NCBI GenBank assembly: GCA_947683625.1
Contig: CANTUR010000421.1
Coordinates: 94,028-158,027, forward strand
Length of the DNA stretch: 64,000 nt
Source: Mallotus nudiflorus
Lineage: Eukaryota > Streptophyta > Magnoliopsida > Malpighiales > Euphorbiaceae
Direction: 5' to 3'
Every line of letters begins with the position of its first letter. Positions within the stretch are counted from its first letter, which is position 1. A program made the position numbers and the translations under genes. The notes beneath the pieces are model-generated. The model worked only from the letters and a program-made list of their open reading frames with translations, was not told where the DNA came from and did not search any database. Shown piece after piece: positions 9,874-21,652 of the stretch.

Positions 9874-12039
9874 TTACTGCTCAACTGGAGCCTGAAGAGC
9901 GGGAGTCCAGTAGAATATAGACTTGTCTAGAATAGAGACATCACTGAGTGTAACACTGACAAAGGCCTTATTGCAACTAGTCCCAACATGTTGACTATGA
10001 TGAACAGGACTAGGTCTAGGCTCAGGACTCTTAATATTAGGAGTAACCTCAATCTTTGGAGTAATCTCAGTCTCCTCATCCACATCGATGGAAGAACAAA
10101 CCTCCTCAAATTGTAAAGAGAAGGAGTGATTCATATGTTCTAGAAGTGGAAGCTAAAATAATGAGAAATTACCTCATCATTATCAATGGGAACATGCTCC
10201 AAGAGGCTCTTACGGATAAACTATTGATAATGTTGAGAACGCTCAAGAAAATTTAAGGTAACATACCCCTGTAGTGCATCCCTTAGCTCTAAACCTATGA
10301 GATGTGAGTTACAGAGCATAGAGGAAGGGACATTAGATGGAATGCGACGTCGAGAAGGGCCAGAAGACTAGCGATACACTCGCTCCCCTAAATACCACAT
10401 CAAACAACCATAACCAGAGAGCAGGATCCTCATAGGCTCAAGGCGAACTGTAGCTGCCATGAAATCATATCGCTGGATGTTCTCAGCACCCTCCAACCAA
10501 TCAGAGATTATTTGCAATTTATGTAAATTAAGTCTAACCTCTATTAAACTGTAACATACTAATGATTTCATTTCTTTTCTTTACCAGGTGCCACTCGACA
10601 ATGTTCAGCTGATCATGATACATCTGCAAAGTATTACTGTTGCTAGCAAGATGGGAAGAATCCCATCTCATTATCAGAGGAAAGGTCCTATCAAAATTGA
10701 TAGTGTCAAAGCCTTGAATCAGCCTTATCTCTATGCTCCAGATCTGGAAGAAAGCAAACATATCAGGAAAAGGCAAAGAAAGGCAAGACTATAAAGATCA
10801 AAGGAAGGAGAACATACATGCAAGATATGCCAAAAGCCACACATCATGAAAGCACTTCTACAGATAGTGTCAAGTCTATAATAAATATAAGTGAGTGTAG
10901 TAGATCCCCAATCTAGTGTGGCAACTTGATATAAGTCGTGAAGAGGACCCAACAGAGCAATACTGACCTCATGACCGGTTTCACTAAAGAGGGTCATGCC
11001 TAATAATATTAAAAGGAAACACCTCACCGTAGGGATAGTCTGACGAGGAGTAGAAATAGGAAGGCATCTAAATCCCTCAACTAAGGATGAAAGAAGAACA
11101 TTCTTTTGATTCTTCCACGCTAGAACGAACCTAATCAAATCTCACACGTATTGACTTCGTGCATGCTCTGGAAGATTGCAATAGTTGACATCAAATGGAA
11201 CTAGGGATCCTCTAAAAGAAATCCTGGTGATAGCAAAAAAACTCATAGGTGAAACAGTCAGCTCACCCACACGAGTATGGAAAGTGTGGGTAGTATCCAT
11301 CCATTGCTCAATTAAATCGAACAAAGAGTAATGGTCAGACCAACCTTGAACAGTCAGAAGTGCAGTAATAAAATGCCTAAATTCAGAGGCCCAAATCAGA
11401 TGTGTCACCTCCTCTAGCAGTCCATGAAATAATTCCTGAGCTAGATTGAAATAGCCCGTGAACTTTATCGGATGCCAGTTCAATTTTAAAATAATAATTA
11501 ATTAATTAAAAGATTAATTAATTAATCAAAGAATTTAAATTGAAGGATTTGATTAGTTAATTAATTAATTAATTGACTAGTAAAAAAAGCTGATTGGCAA
11601 TAAAGATTGTTGATTGGCAATCTGTTATGCTAAACGACATTAGCTGAGCCATTCAAAAATCTGGAATTTTGACTGGAATTCCAGACATCCGATCCATCAT
11701 ACAGACAACCTAGGAGCTACATTTCATATTTTCAAAGTTTAATTTCAATTTATCATGCATTTTTATGTTAATTTCTGGCTAATATACATGTCAATCTCTA
11801 CTCCAAAACTAACTTTGACTGCTAATTATACAGGTGATATTTTTGTAGAAATAAACAGAAGTAAGAAAAGTTACCTCATTACCCACATCTCTGCACTTGT
11901 GGGTACGAAGATGAGTCAAAGGAAAGATAGGTGAGTCTTCTTGAACTCCAAGATCATTCTGAGGAAAATAGGGAGGTAGAATCCTCTGACATTCCAAAGT
12001 CTCAACTCCTTCATATTGTCCGTGTGACGAGGAAGCCAT
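9874..12039 (-). pseudogene. Antisense plant-mobile-domain (PMD) gene captured in Tat A
   Basis: The minus strand holds a multi-exon gene of the plant mobile domain family (PF10536, 'aminotransferase-like'). Exon 1 starts MASSSHGQYEG at 12039 and ends at a GTAACT donor near 11873. The next exon (about 11483-10818) has LIEQWMDTTHTFHTRVGELT and, after one stop at 11142, FLLILLGMTLFSETG and DWGSTTLTYIYYRL, the core PMD blocks. A 74-nt intron (10744-10817; donor GTATGT, acceptor TTCCAG) joins WHILH to IWSIEI. Later exons include FPLIMRWDSSHLA and MWYLGERVYR. The tail at 9874-10134 is acidic and Ser/Pro-rich. Introns are readable only on this strand, so it entered as a genomic gene segment. Stops near 10368 and 11142 suggest it is dead. 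Confidence 0.75.
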
Positions 12040-12544
12040 AGGATTAAACAGATTGCAAATTGGACGACAAATGGTGAAGAAATCAAGAAAAAAATGTGAA
12101 TCAATTGGAAAGAAAAAAAAGAAAAGAATAGGAAGAGAAGAGAAATGATTGATAAAAGGAATAGGAAGGGTATATAAAATGGAAAATATCCTTTTGATCC
12201 TTCCAATTATTTACTTTTTATTCATCTTTTCTTTTTTGTAATTTGGTCTATAATTGCATTCTGATTAGGAACATTTTCCTAATTAAATCATGACATTCAT
12301 CAAATTAATAATTTATTGAATTATTAAAACTACATAATCGATCTGTGATCCTGAGTTTTCTGTCAAGTACAGAAAACAGAACAAGATTACAAAATTCATT
12401 TTTTGCATTTTACATGCATCATTTCAATCAAAGGATTCATATACTGTGCAGTAGCTATGCTATGAATTTCAAATAATTATGTTATGTGCTGCACAGTAGT
12501 CATAACCTTCATTATGTTATGTATTGCATAGCAGTTATGACATA
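12040..12544. other. AT-rich spacer, possible antisense promoter
   Basis: No gene is supported. It contains A-rich and T-rich runs, and TATATAAAA on the minus strand (12172-12180), 5' of the antisense PMD start. It may be that gene's promoter and 5' leader, but this is inference. Confidence 0.35.
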
Positions 12545-13437
12545 AACTTTCAAATTCATTAATGCTAGACATTCCACAAGAACTATAGCAAGTTTTCAAT
12601 TTATCATCACTAGACGTCCCATAGGGAATATAGTGTACATCGTTAGACCTCCCATAAGGAATATAACAAAATTCATCATTGCTAGATGTTCCGCAAGAAC
12701 TATAGCAAGTTTTCAATTTATCATTACTAGACGTCCCATAGGGAATATAGTGTGCATCGTTAGACGTCCCATAGGGAATATAACTAAATTCATCATTACT
12801 AGACGTTCCACATGAACTATAGCAAGTTTTCAATTTATCATCACTAGACATCCTATAAGGAATATAATGTACATCATTAGATGTCCCATAGGGAATATAA
12901 CAAAATTCATCATTACTAGATGTTCCATAGGAACTATAGTAAGTTTTCAATTCAACACCACTAGACGTCCCACATGGAATATAGTGTACATTGTTAGACA
13001 TCCCATAGGGAATATAATGAAATTCATCATCACTAGACATCCCACATGGAATATAGTGTGCATCGTTAGATGTCCCATAGGGAATATAATAAAATTCATC
13101 ATTACTAGACGTTCTATAGGAACTATAGCAAGTTTTCAATTTATCATCACTAAATGTCCCATAGGGAATATAGTGTACATCATTAGATGTCCCACTAGAA
13201 ATATAAAGAAATTCATCATTGCTAGACGTTCTACAGGAACTATAGTAAGTTTTCAATTTATCATCACTAGATGTCCCACAAGGAATATAGTGTGCATCAT
13301 TAGACATCTCACAGGGAATATAACGAAATTCATCATTGCTAAACGTTCCATAGGAACTATAGCAGGTTTTCAATTTATCATCGCTAAACGTCCCATAGAG
13401 AATATAGTGAAACTCATTAGCACAAAGTCCATTAGGC
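12545..13437. repeat. 117-bp tandem array of Tat A (45+36+36 bp sub-units)
   Basis: The block GTTTTCAATTTA recurs at 12592, 12709, 12826, 12943, 13132, 13249 and 13366. The spacing is 117 bp except once 189 bp, which is 117+72. Each unit splits into one sub-unit of about 45 bp and two of 36 bp that share TAGACGTCCCATAGGGAATA; the 72-bp excess is two more 36-bp sub-units. All spacings are multiples of three, so the minus strand stays open for 320 codons (12477-13439) and one plus frame is also long. I regard the frames as a by-product. Hypervariable tandem repeats just before the 3' LTR are known for Tat elements. Confidence 0.85.
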
Positions 13438-13595
13438 ATTCAGTAGGAAATATAGTGAGACTTGTCAAACATTACACCTTGCTCAACAATTTGGGCATCA
13501 ATCTATCATTTAGGATACAATCAAGTGTCCTAATTTCTTTCTTTCGAAATTGTGTGCTTCTATTGCTTTGTCATAATTTTTCAAGTAAACAACGA

Positions 13596-13609
13596 CAAAA
13601 GGGGGCAAC
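13596..13609 (+). other. Tat A polypurine tract
   Basis: CAAAAGGGGGCAAC lies immediately before the TG of the 3' LTR. Plus-strand DNA synthesis would prime here. The same tract, reversed, is at 20376-20390 in Tat C. Confidence 0.8.
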
Positions 13610-15670
13610 TGTAAGCACCCAATTTTGGGATGCAATTGTGCACAATTGCAATATAAACCCTTATGATGAAATTCATTCAAAAATTGAACTTGGTTATCGA
13701 TTTTTGGGACTTTAGGGACTAAATTGCAACGTTTTTAGGATTTGATTACAAATAAGTCAATTTTTTGGGGGTCTTTCGGTAATTAAAAGTTAAAAAAAAT
13801 TAGGATCAGCATTTAAAATGTCGATCGACTTTGCACAATGCCGATGCGTAAAAGTCCTACTTTTTTGATTTTTCGCATATTTTTATCGATTTTTCAGTGT
13901 TTTGATTGGTTGAAAATTCAATTTTATATTTATTATTATCTGATAAGCTTTTTAAATGCATAATTTTTTAAAATAAAAAACAGATGCTATCATCAGATGA
14001 GATGAGATGAGTTTGTTCCTCCAAAAGAGGAAGTCAGTATGCAAGTAGACTCTGAATTTAAAAGCAAAGTCTACATGCATGCAGGGGGAATTGGGCTTTG
14101 GGAAAGATTTTTACTCACAGAGGGACTGAGAGACACACTAAAAAAGTTGAAAGAAGAAAAACAGAGAGAGGGTGAGCATAAAAAAAAAACCCTAATTTTG
14201 GATACTGAAGTTTTCGAAAGCAATCAAATCCCAATCTAGAATCAACAATACTTCAATTTCAACGGTGATAATCCAATCTGAGGGATTCAAAAAAGGCATT
14301 TGCATAGCATCAGTGTTCTTTTTTCTATTTCATTTCTTTTCTATAATTTTCTTTTTTGAAATTTTCTTTTATTTTTTTTATTGTTTTAATTGTTTAATTT
14401 CACTACTAATCTAACTACTTTTATGTTTTTTTTTTTTATTTTTGATGTTTGCATGTGGATTGAGGAGGATATTGCTTATGTTTTGACAAACAAAAGGTCT
14501 ATGGAATGCCATGGAAGAACTTGTGTTATCTTCCAATAGATATTAGGATTTTAAATTTAATTTTGTATTTTGGTATCCTGTGTAATTTTTAATTCAGGGG
14601 TGTATAAATATTTTTAATTTTTGTATGTAGTTTGTAATAACCCCATTAGTAGGAATAGTAAAAGGTTTAATTTTTTGCATTTAAAATCAATTAGTAACTA
14701 GGTTCAATCGGGTAAAAATCAATTAAAATCAATGATGGCCATAGCTAAATTTAGGATTTGCATGTAATTAATTTAGGGCTTCTAGAAAATCACTATAATG
14801 TTTGTTTGATCCATTTTTTGTGTTTTATTTATTTTGGGCTTGTTTTTTTTTTGTTTTTTTTTATGTTTTTATCCTTTTAGGCCCCAAGCCCACGTTTAGG
14901 TCTAACCCACTTAATAAATAGGCTTAAAATGGTTTAGGGCTTTAAATGATTAAAATCAACTTAGGCCCATTAGGTTAATTAGATTTTAGGTCCACTTAGT
15001 TAATTAAAACTTGTTTAGACTTAGCTCAGCTAAATTCATTTCTTTTAAAAAAAATAAATAAATAGACCTAGGCCTATATTTCATTTAAAATAAAACCAAG
15101 TTAGACTTAGGCTCACTAATTTAATTTTCCTTTAAAATTGAATAGACTTAAGCTCATATTTTAGACAGACTTAGATCTAGACTCACTAATTAATAAAAAT
15201 GTAGGCCCACCTTTAAGTCCGTTTCACTTGTAAATAAAATATGTAGATGTAGCTAACTTAGAAAATAAAATTAACCTAGTTTAGACATATGGAAATTGCC
15301 TTTTTTATGCATTTTTACTTGTAATTTTATTGACTTGTTGCCTTTTGGGTTAGATGGATGTTAATTAGGGTTTAATAAAATTAAATGTAATTAGAAGATG
15401 AAATAATCATTTATAAAATTATTCTAAATGAACATAAGACTAAGAGAAGTTAGTATTCCGTATCTAGAATCTCCTGGTTGTGGTGCTCGCTTTCTTTTAA
15501 AGAATCGAGTACCACCTTTTTTATTTGTCCCAGTTATTACCATGGGTGGCAACTTCTCATCTCCTCACCATGTCTTTGTGATAGTGGTTAGTGTGTTCTC
15601 TAAGGCCCTGAGCCTAAGCAGTGTTGCAGTTGCTAAAATCTTTGATGCACGCTAAACCTTGTCGTCTACA
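13610..15670 (+). repeat. Tat A 3' LTR
   Basis: It begins TGTAAGCACCCAATTTTGGG and ends GTCGTCTACA. It matches the reverse complement of 18342-20375 and 46162-48268 (Tat C LTRs) along its length. It is AT-rich, with many poly-T runs and a repeated TTAGGCCCA-like word at about 14,880-15,240. Frames within it, such as 15428-15655, are incidental. Confidence 0.9.
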
Positions 15671-16960
15671 CTAGTATTTTTCCTTGGGGTGTAATAGTCC
15701 TATTTGTGAAGAAGGATGGTACTTTAAGACTGTGCATTGATTATAGAGAATTACATAAGGTGACTATTAAGAATAAGTATCCTCTTCCGAGGATAGATGA
15801 TTTGTCGATTAGCTTCAAGGTGCGTAGTTCTTTTCTAATATCGACTTAATGTCAGGCTATCATCAGTTACAGATCAGTGAAGTTGATGTTCCTAAAATGA
15901 CATTCTGTACTAGGTATGGCTACTATGAGTTTATGGTGATATCCTTTGGATTAACTAATGCACCAGTAGTCTTTATAGATATGATGAATAGGGTGTTCAA
16001 ACCATTTATGGATCAGTTCATAGTGGTATTCATTAATGATATATTGGTGTATTTGAAGAATATGGAAAAGTATGTATATCACTTAAGGACAGTGCTACAA
16101 ACACTAAGGGAGTATTTGCTTTATGCTAAGTTCTCAAAGTATGATTTTTGGCTAGAAAGTGTAGCATTCCTTAGGCATATAGTGTCTAAGGATGGCATTC
16201 AGGTTGATCTATAGAAGATTGAAGCAATGTATAAGTGGCCTAGATTGATAATAGTCATTGAGATTAAGAGTTTCTTAGGTTTGGCTGGGTATTGTAGGAG
16301 GTTTGTCTAGGATTTCTCAAGGATTACAACACCTATGACCTGCCTGACTCAGAAGAATATGAAGTTTATATGGTCAAACGCATGTGAGAATAACTTCTAA
16401 CTGTTAAAGGAGAAGTTGACTACAACTCTAGTGTTGATTTTGCCCAATGGATTAGATAAGTTTACTATGTATTATGATGCTTTTAAAATTGGCCTAGGTT
16501 GTGTGTTAATACAAAATGGAAGGGTAGTGGCTTACGCTTCTAAGCAATTGAAGAAGCACGAGCAGAACTATCCTACTTAGGACCTAAAGATGGCCACTGT
16601 AATCTTTGCTTTCAAGATTTAGAGACATTATATGTATGGGGTAATATGCAAAATCTACACTGACCACAAGAATCTAAAGTATATCTTTTAGCAGAGAGAT
16701 TTGAATCTCAAAACAGATGAGATGGCTAGAACTTGGATTATGACTGTGATATCTTATACCATCCAAGCAAGGCTATATGGTAACAGATGCCTTGAGTAAG
16801 AAGTCCTAAGATAGTCTTGCTCACATCACTGTGGAAAGGAGACCGTTGATGTAAGAGATGCACAAGTTGGTGGATCAAGGGTTGATGATGAAGATAACTA
16901 GGTCAGGAGGATTGTTAGCTCAATTTAGAGTTGAATCAGTATTGAGGGATATGATCAAAG
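15671..16960 (+). pseudogene. G1 Tekay-like RT and RNase H (decayed)
   Basis: Right of the Tat A LTR the sequence is Tekay/Del RT from the block equivalent to 34257 in G2. RLCIDYRELHKVT is at about 15724, then SGYHQLQISEVDVPK and FGLTNAPVVFIDMMNRVFKP in a 121-codon open piece (15849-16214). The catalytic box reads VVFINDILVY, with Asn at 16035-16037 where Asp is usual. RNase H follows with stops (YYDAF near 16470, TDHKNLKYIF near 16660). G1's gag and 5' LTR are off the window, left of Tat A. Confidence 0.85.
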
Positions 16961-18341
16961 TAACTCAAAGCTGAGATCTTATTTTTGTTGAGCTTATGGA
17001 GAAAGTTCATGAAGGGAAGGTCACTAATTTTAATCTTCATGATGAGGGTGTGCTATAGATCAGTAGGATTATGGTTCTTGATGTGGATAATTTGAGAGAA
17101 GAGATATTGGAAGAAGCTCATTTTATAGCCTACAGTGTACATCCTGGTTCTACTAAGATGTACTACAATATTAAGGATCTTTACTGGTGGGATGGAATGA
17201 AGAAAGATATAGTTGATTTTATTTTTAAGTGCTTAACCTATCAGTAAATGAAAGTAGAGCATTAAAAGCCTTATGGAAAGCTTCAATCTCTTATGATCCC
17301 TGAGTGGAAAAGAGAGAGAGTCATTATGGACTTTATGATAGGATTGCCTCATTCAACGGATGGATACAATTCCATATGGGTGATAGTGGACTAGTTAACC
17401 AAGTCAGCTCATTTTCTGCGAGTTAAAGCTACTTTTTCAGTGGCCAAGTTGGCTAGTTTGTACATTCAAAATGTCTTCATGGGGTGTCTATTTCCATTAT
17501 TTCTAATAGAGGTTCAGTGTTTACCTCTCAATTTTAGCAGAAGTTGTAAGAAGCGATGGGTACCAGGCTTGATTTCAGTACTGCTTTTCATCCTTAGACG
17601 GATGGTCAATCTGAGAGAATGACCCAAACACTTGAAGATATGTTGAGAATGTGTATAATAGATCTTGGAGGTAGTTGGGATGATTATTTTCCATTGGTAG
17701 AGTTTGCTTATAATAACAACTACCATAATAGTATTGAGATGGCACCATATGAAGCATTGTATGGAAGGAAAAGTATATCTCCTTTGTGTTAAAATGAATT
17801 TAGGGAAAGAGAATTGACTAGATAAAAAATTATCCAAGACACATCCGAGAAGGTCGCTTTGATTATGAGGAGATTGGAAACTATAGCTAGCAGATAGAAG
17901 AGCTATGTAGATCCAAAGCACAAGGATGTGGAATTTTAAGTTGAAGACTATGTATTCTTAAAGGCGTCACTAATGAAAGGTGTTATGAGATTTGGCAAGA
18001 AGGGAAAATTAGCATCGAGATACATAGGACCTTTCGAGATATTGGAGAGATTTGTCATGGTTGCATATCGGTTGGCTTTGCCTTCGAATTTATCTCAGGT
18101 GCATCTAGTGTTTCATGTTTCGATGCTCAGGAAGTATATTTCAGATCCTTTGCATGTTTTGCAGCCTTAGAATGTGGAAATGAATGAAGATCTGATGTAC
18201 AAGAAAGAACCAATGGCTATTGTTGACTATTAAGTTCGACAATTGCATTCTAAGTTGATATTGATGGTCAAATTCTTATGGAGGAGCAATAATGTGGAAG
18301 AGCACACGTGGGAGATTGAGGTAAAGATGCGAGTGACATAT
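16961..18341 (+). pseudogene. G1 Tekay-like integrase and chromodomain-like tail (decayed)
   Basis: Homologous throughout to 35560-36920 in G2. Recognisable blocks are LYWWDGMKKDI (near 17180), the second catalytic block SNRGSVF (near 17500, Asn for Asp), TDGQSER with the Glu kept (near 17600), and the GPF block RYIGPFEILERF (18018-18050). The last part, WRSNNVEEHTWEIEVKMRV (18280-18335), is the chromodomain-like end of this lineage. Frameshifts and about ten stops destroy the frame. The sequence stops at 18341 in the duplicated CATAT and resumes at 48269. Confidence 0.85.
18337..18341. repeat. Target-site duplication of Tat C, left copy (CATAT)
   Basis: CATAT here equals CATAT at 48269-48273. 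The two flanks join into continuous G1 sequence equivalent to G2 36,930-36,950. Confidence 0.85.
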
Positions 18342-20375
18342 TATAGATGGCGGGGTATAGCGCGCGCCCAAGTTCTTAGCAATCGCAACACTTTTTGAGC
18401 TAAAGGCTCTAGAGAACACACTAACCATTGTCATAAAGACATGGCGTGGAGATGAGGAGTCACCACCTAGGGTGATAACTGGGATAAATTAAAAAATAGT
18501 GGTACTCCATTCTTTAAAAGAAAGCTAGCACCACAATCAGGAGATTCTGGGTATGGAATACCAACTTCTTTCAATCTTGTGTTCTTTTAAAATTACTTCA
18601 TGAATTACTATCTTACTCTAATTTACATTCAATTTCATGTAAACCCTTATCAAAACAATCAAATCTAGGCAAACTAATAATGACAAGTAAACAATACATT
18701 CATCACAATCCCTAAGTTAGTCTAATCTACATTGATTTTAATTAAATGAGCTAAGTCTACATGTTTTAATTTATAAGTGAGCCTAAAGACTAATGGGCCT
18801 AATTCCTATTTAATTTCAATTAAGTGATCCTAAGTATATTTATTTTAATTCTAAGAATGGGCCTAAATCCACAAATTATGAAATATTTAAATTAGTGGGC
18901 CTAATTCTACATATTTTATTTCTAAAGTGATTTTAAATCTATAAATTATGGGAAAGGCTTTAATTTAATGAGCTAAGTCTAAATTAATTAAATTAAGTGG
19001 GTCTATGTCTAAATTAGCTAAATGGGATTATGTTATCTTTACCCTAAGTCTAATTAATTATGGGCCTAAAGATGCATTTTAAGTACTTAAACCTAAAAAA
19101 AACCTAAATTTATTAGAATGGATTAAATCCTAACATGGGCCTAGGGCCCAAAACACATAAACATAAGCAAACAAGTCCAAAAATAATAAAAAATATCAAA
19201 ATAAACAAATAAAAAATCAAACAATTAATTTAACTTTTCTAAAAACCCTAATTTAATTAAAGTGACCATCAACAATAAAATAAAATAATCAATCAAGCAA
19301 AACTAATTTTACCAACTTAAATCTACTGCAATTTTAATTAAACAACCTTATAATCATTAATTTTAATTAATTACCCAATTAAAATCCTAATTTTACTAAC
19401 CGATTAAGTTAAAATAAAATACACAAGCACACATATCAAATTTCATTATTCCCATTATTGGGGCTATTACAATAAACTATTGAGAATACTAAAAAAAGAA
19501 TTAATACAAGACCAAAAATAAAAAAAAAACAAGACAATTAAATAATAAAACCTAGAAACTACATTTAACTATAAGGTTTCATCCATAGCATTCCATGGAC
19601 CTCTATGGATTTGGTTCTCCAAGTATGCTCATTATGCAATCTCCTCCATAATCATCATCACGAAAGGGTAAAACAATAATCAGTGAGTAAAATTATAATA
19701 AAAAATTAAGTAAAATTGAAATTCAATAAAATCAAAATAATAAAAAAAAGAAGAATAAAAGAAAGTAGAGAAAAGATAATGCTTTACAGATGCTTATGAA
19801 TGAATTGCTTCTCAGACTAGTAAGATCACCGTTGTATTTTAGTAAGTCTTCAAAACTTGTTATTTTTCTTCTCAAAAATCTCCAAACAAATAAATCACCA
19901 AGTTTTTTTTTTATGGAAAAGAATGCTCAGTATTGAGAATTGAGAGTTGAGTCCCCCATGCCAGAAGCCTAAGCTTTCCTTTTATAGGAAAAACCAAAAA
20001 ACCCTAAGTTCTATGTACTAAAGAGTTCCAATTTTAAAAGGACTTTATTTCCTAAAAAATTAGATAAATCCCAAAAATAATTTAAGAAAATTTTTTAACC
20101 AATCAAAACTTAGGAAAAATATTTTTATTTTCTGTAAAAAATACAAAAAACAGATAGAAAACACAAAAAGACGCATTAAAGAAATTAAAATTTTCAATTA
20201 GGCCTTAAAAGGTGTTACAATTAAGTCCTTAAAAAACCAATGAAACTCTTTCTTAAAACGTATTCAAACTTTTGAGGTTTTAAACTTTAAATGTTGAAGA
20301 CCTACTTATAACATTTTCATCATTGGAGTCCTTTGTTGCATCCATATTTTATTATCCTAAAATTGGGTGTTTACA
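18342..20375 (-). repeat. Tat C 3' LTR
   Basis: In the element's sense it begins TGTAAACACCCAATTTTAGG (at 20375) and ends CCATCTATA at 18342, where CA has become TA. It aligns with 46162-48268 and with the reverse complement of 13610-15670. It is shorter than the 5' LTR, partly from a shorter T run and a missing piece near 48,010-48,060. Confidence 0.9.
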
Positions 20376-20390
20376 GTTGCCCCCTTTGTC
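20376..20390 (-). other. Tat C polypurine tract
   Basis: GACAAAGGGGGCAAC on the minus strand abuts the 3' LTR. It is nearly identical to Tat A 13595-13609. Confidence 0.8.
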
Positions 20391-20529
20391 GTTGTTTTCT
20401 TGACAAATTGTAGCAAAGCAAATAAACACACAATTTCTTAACAACATAAATTCAGATACTTACTTGTGCTCCTTAAGATTTATGCTTGTAAGCGATTGTC
20501 AGTTTATGATAAATGCTTGCGTTGATGTA

Positions 20530-21300
20530 CAACACTAGGTATAAACTTAAAACCTTTGAGGAAACACTATACTCGGACGTATAGCGTTGGCTTGGATGGA
20601 TACATCACACTCGGTTGTATGATGTTGACTATACTTGGTCGTATAGTCTAAATTGAAAGGATGCATTGTACTCGATCGTACAATGTTAACTTCACTTGGT
20701 CATATAGTTTGAATGAAAGGATACATCATACTTAGTCATATGATGTCGACCACACTCGGAAGTATAGCCTGAATTGAAACAAGTACATTGTACTCGGCCA
20801 TACAATGTCAACTACACTTGGTCGTATAGTCTAAATGGAAATAGGTACATTGTACTCAGTCGTATAATGTCAATTATACTCAGTCGTATAGTCTGAATTG
20901 AATTGATACATTGCACTCGATCATATAATGTTGACTACACTCAGTTGTATAGTCTGATTTGAAATGGCACATTACACTCAGTTGTATAATGTCGACTACA
21001 CTCGGTCATATAGTCTGAAGTGAAATGACACATTGAACTTGGTCGTACAATGTCGACTACATTTTGTCGTATAGTTTGAATTGAAATGATACATTGAACT
21101 CAGTTGTACAATGTTGACTCTACTCGATTGTATAGTCTAAATTAAAATGATACATTGCACTCGGTCGTATAGTCTGAATTGAAATTACACATTGCACTCG
21201 ATCGTACAATGTTGACTACACTCGATCGTATAGTTTAATTTGAAATGACACATTGCATTTGGTTGTGCAATGTTGATTACACTAGGTCGTATAGTCTAAA
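20530..21300 (-). repeat. 61-bp tandem array made of short hairpins (Tat C)
   Basis: The word AGTCTGA/AGTTTGA recurs every 61 bp (for example near 20891, 20952, 21013 and 21074), about 12 units. Each unit carries two short inverted repeats: CATTGTAC-TCGGTC-GTACAATG and GACTACAC-TCGGTC-GTATAGTC or variants. Some units change both arms, for example CATCATAC with ATATGATG near 20,725. 61 is not a multiple of three, so coding is unlikely. Confidence 0.8.
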
Positions 21301-21304
21301 TTCT

Positions 21305-21652
21305 CTTATGCAATTATGCTGCAATCCACAATTAGTCGCAATTAGTTGCAACCCTTTCATTGCTCACTAATGATGCTGCAATCCATAATTGCTCGTGATT
21401 AGTTGCAACCCTTTCGTTGCTCACCGATGATGTTGTAGTCCATAACTGCTCGTGATTAGCTGTAACCCTTTCGTTACTCACTGATGATGCTGTAGTCCAT
21501 AATTTCTCATGATTAGCTGCAACCCTTTTGTTGCTCACTGATAATGTTACAATCCATAATTGCTAGTGATTAGTTGCAAACTTTTCATTGCTCACTAATA
21601 ATGTTGCAATCTATAATTGCTCACAATTAGCTGCAACACTTTTATTGCTCAC
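21305..21652 (-). repeat. 57-bp tandem array, part 1 (Tat C)
   Basis: The word GCAATCC/GTAGTCC recurs at 21321, 21378, 21435, 21492 and 21549, a strict 57-bp step. On the minus strand (the element's sense) it is open at 21332-21538 and encodes a 19-residue repeat like SNERVAANHEQLWTTASSV. The array is split by the solo LTR at 21653-24878 and resumes at 24879. Confidence 0.85.
21648..21652. repeat. Target-site duplication of minus-strand solo LTR (CTCAC)
   Basis: CTCAC at 21648-21652 equals CTCAC at 24879-24883. Removing the LTR restores the 57-bp repeat register. Confidence 0.85.

Larger units (their letters stand above)
1..15670 (+). mobile_element. Tat A: Ty3/gypsy Tat-like retrotransposon, 5' end outside window
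   Basis: The order is leader, gag, protease, RT, RNase H, second RNase H, integrase, antisense genes, tandem repeats, polypurine tract and 3' LTR. A second RNase H after RT-RNase H, antisense extra genes and tandem repeats before the 3' LTR are known marks of the Tat lineage. The first bases match, in reverse complement, the leader of Tat C near 45,870, so the 5' LTR and primer-binding site lie just left of the window. The 3' LTR ends in CA at 15670. The sequence then continues as Tekay RT beginning CTAGT, so this copy sits inside G1. Every coding domain has stops or frameshifts, so the element is dead. Confidence 0.9.

Noticed and set aside
12867..13715. 282-codon plus-strand frame through the Tat A array
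   Set aside because: It is open only because the unit length is a multiple of three, and it runs into the LTR.
18450..18465. TGGTGACTCC inside the Tat C 3' LTR resembles its own primer-binding site
   Set aside because: Only 10 bases match, and the 5' LTR copy has already changed there; probably chance.
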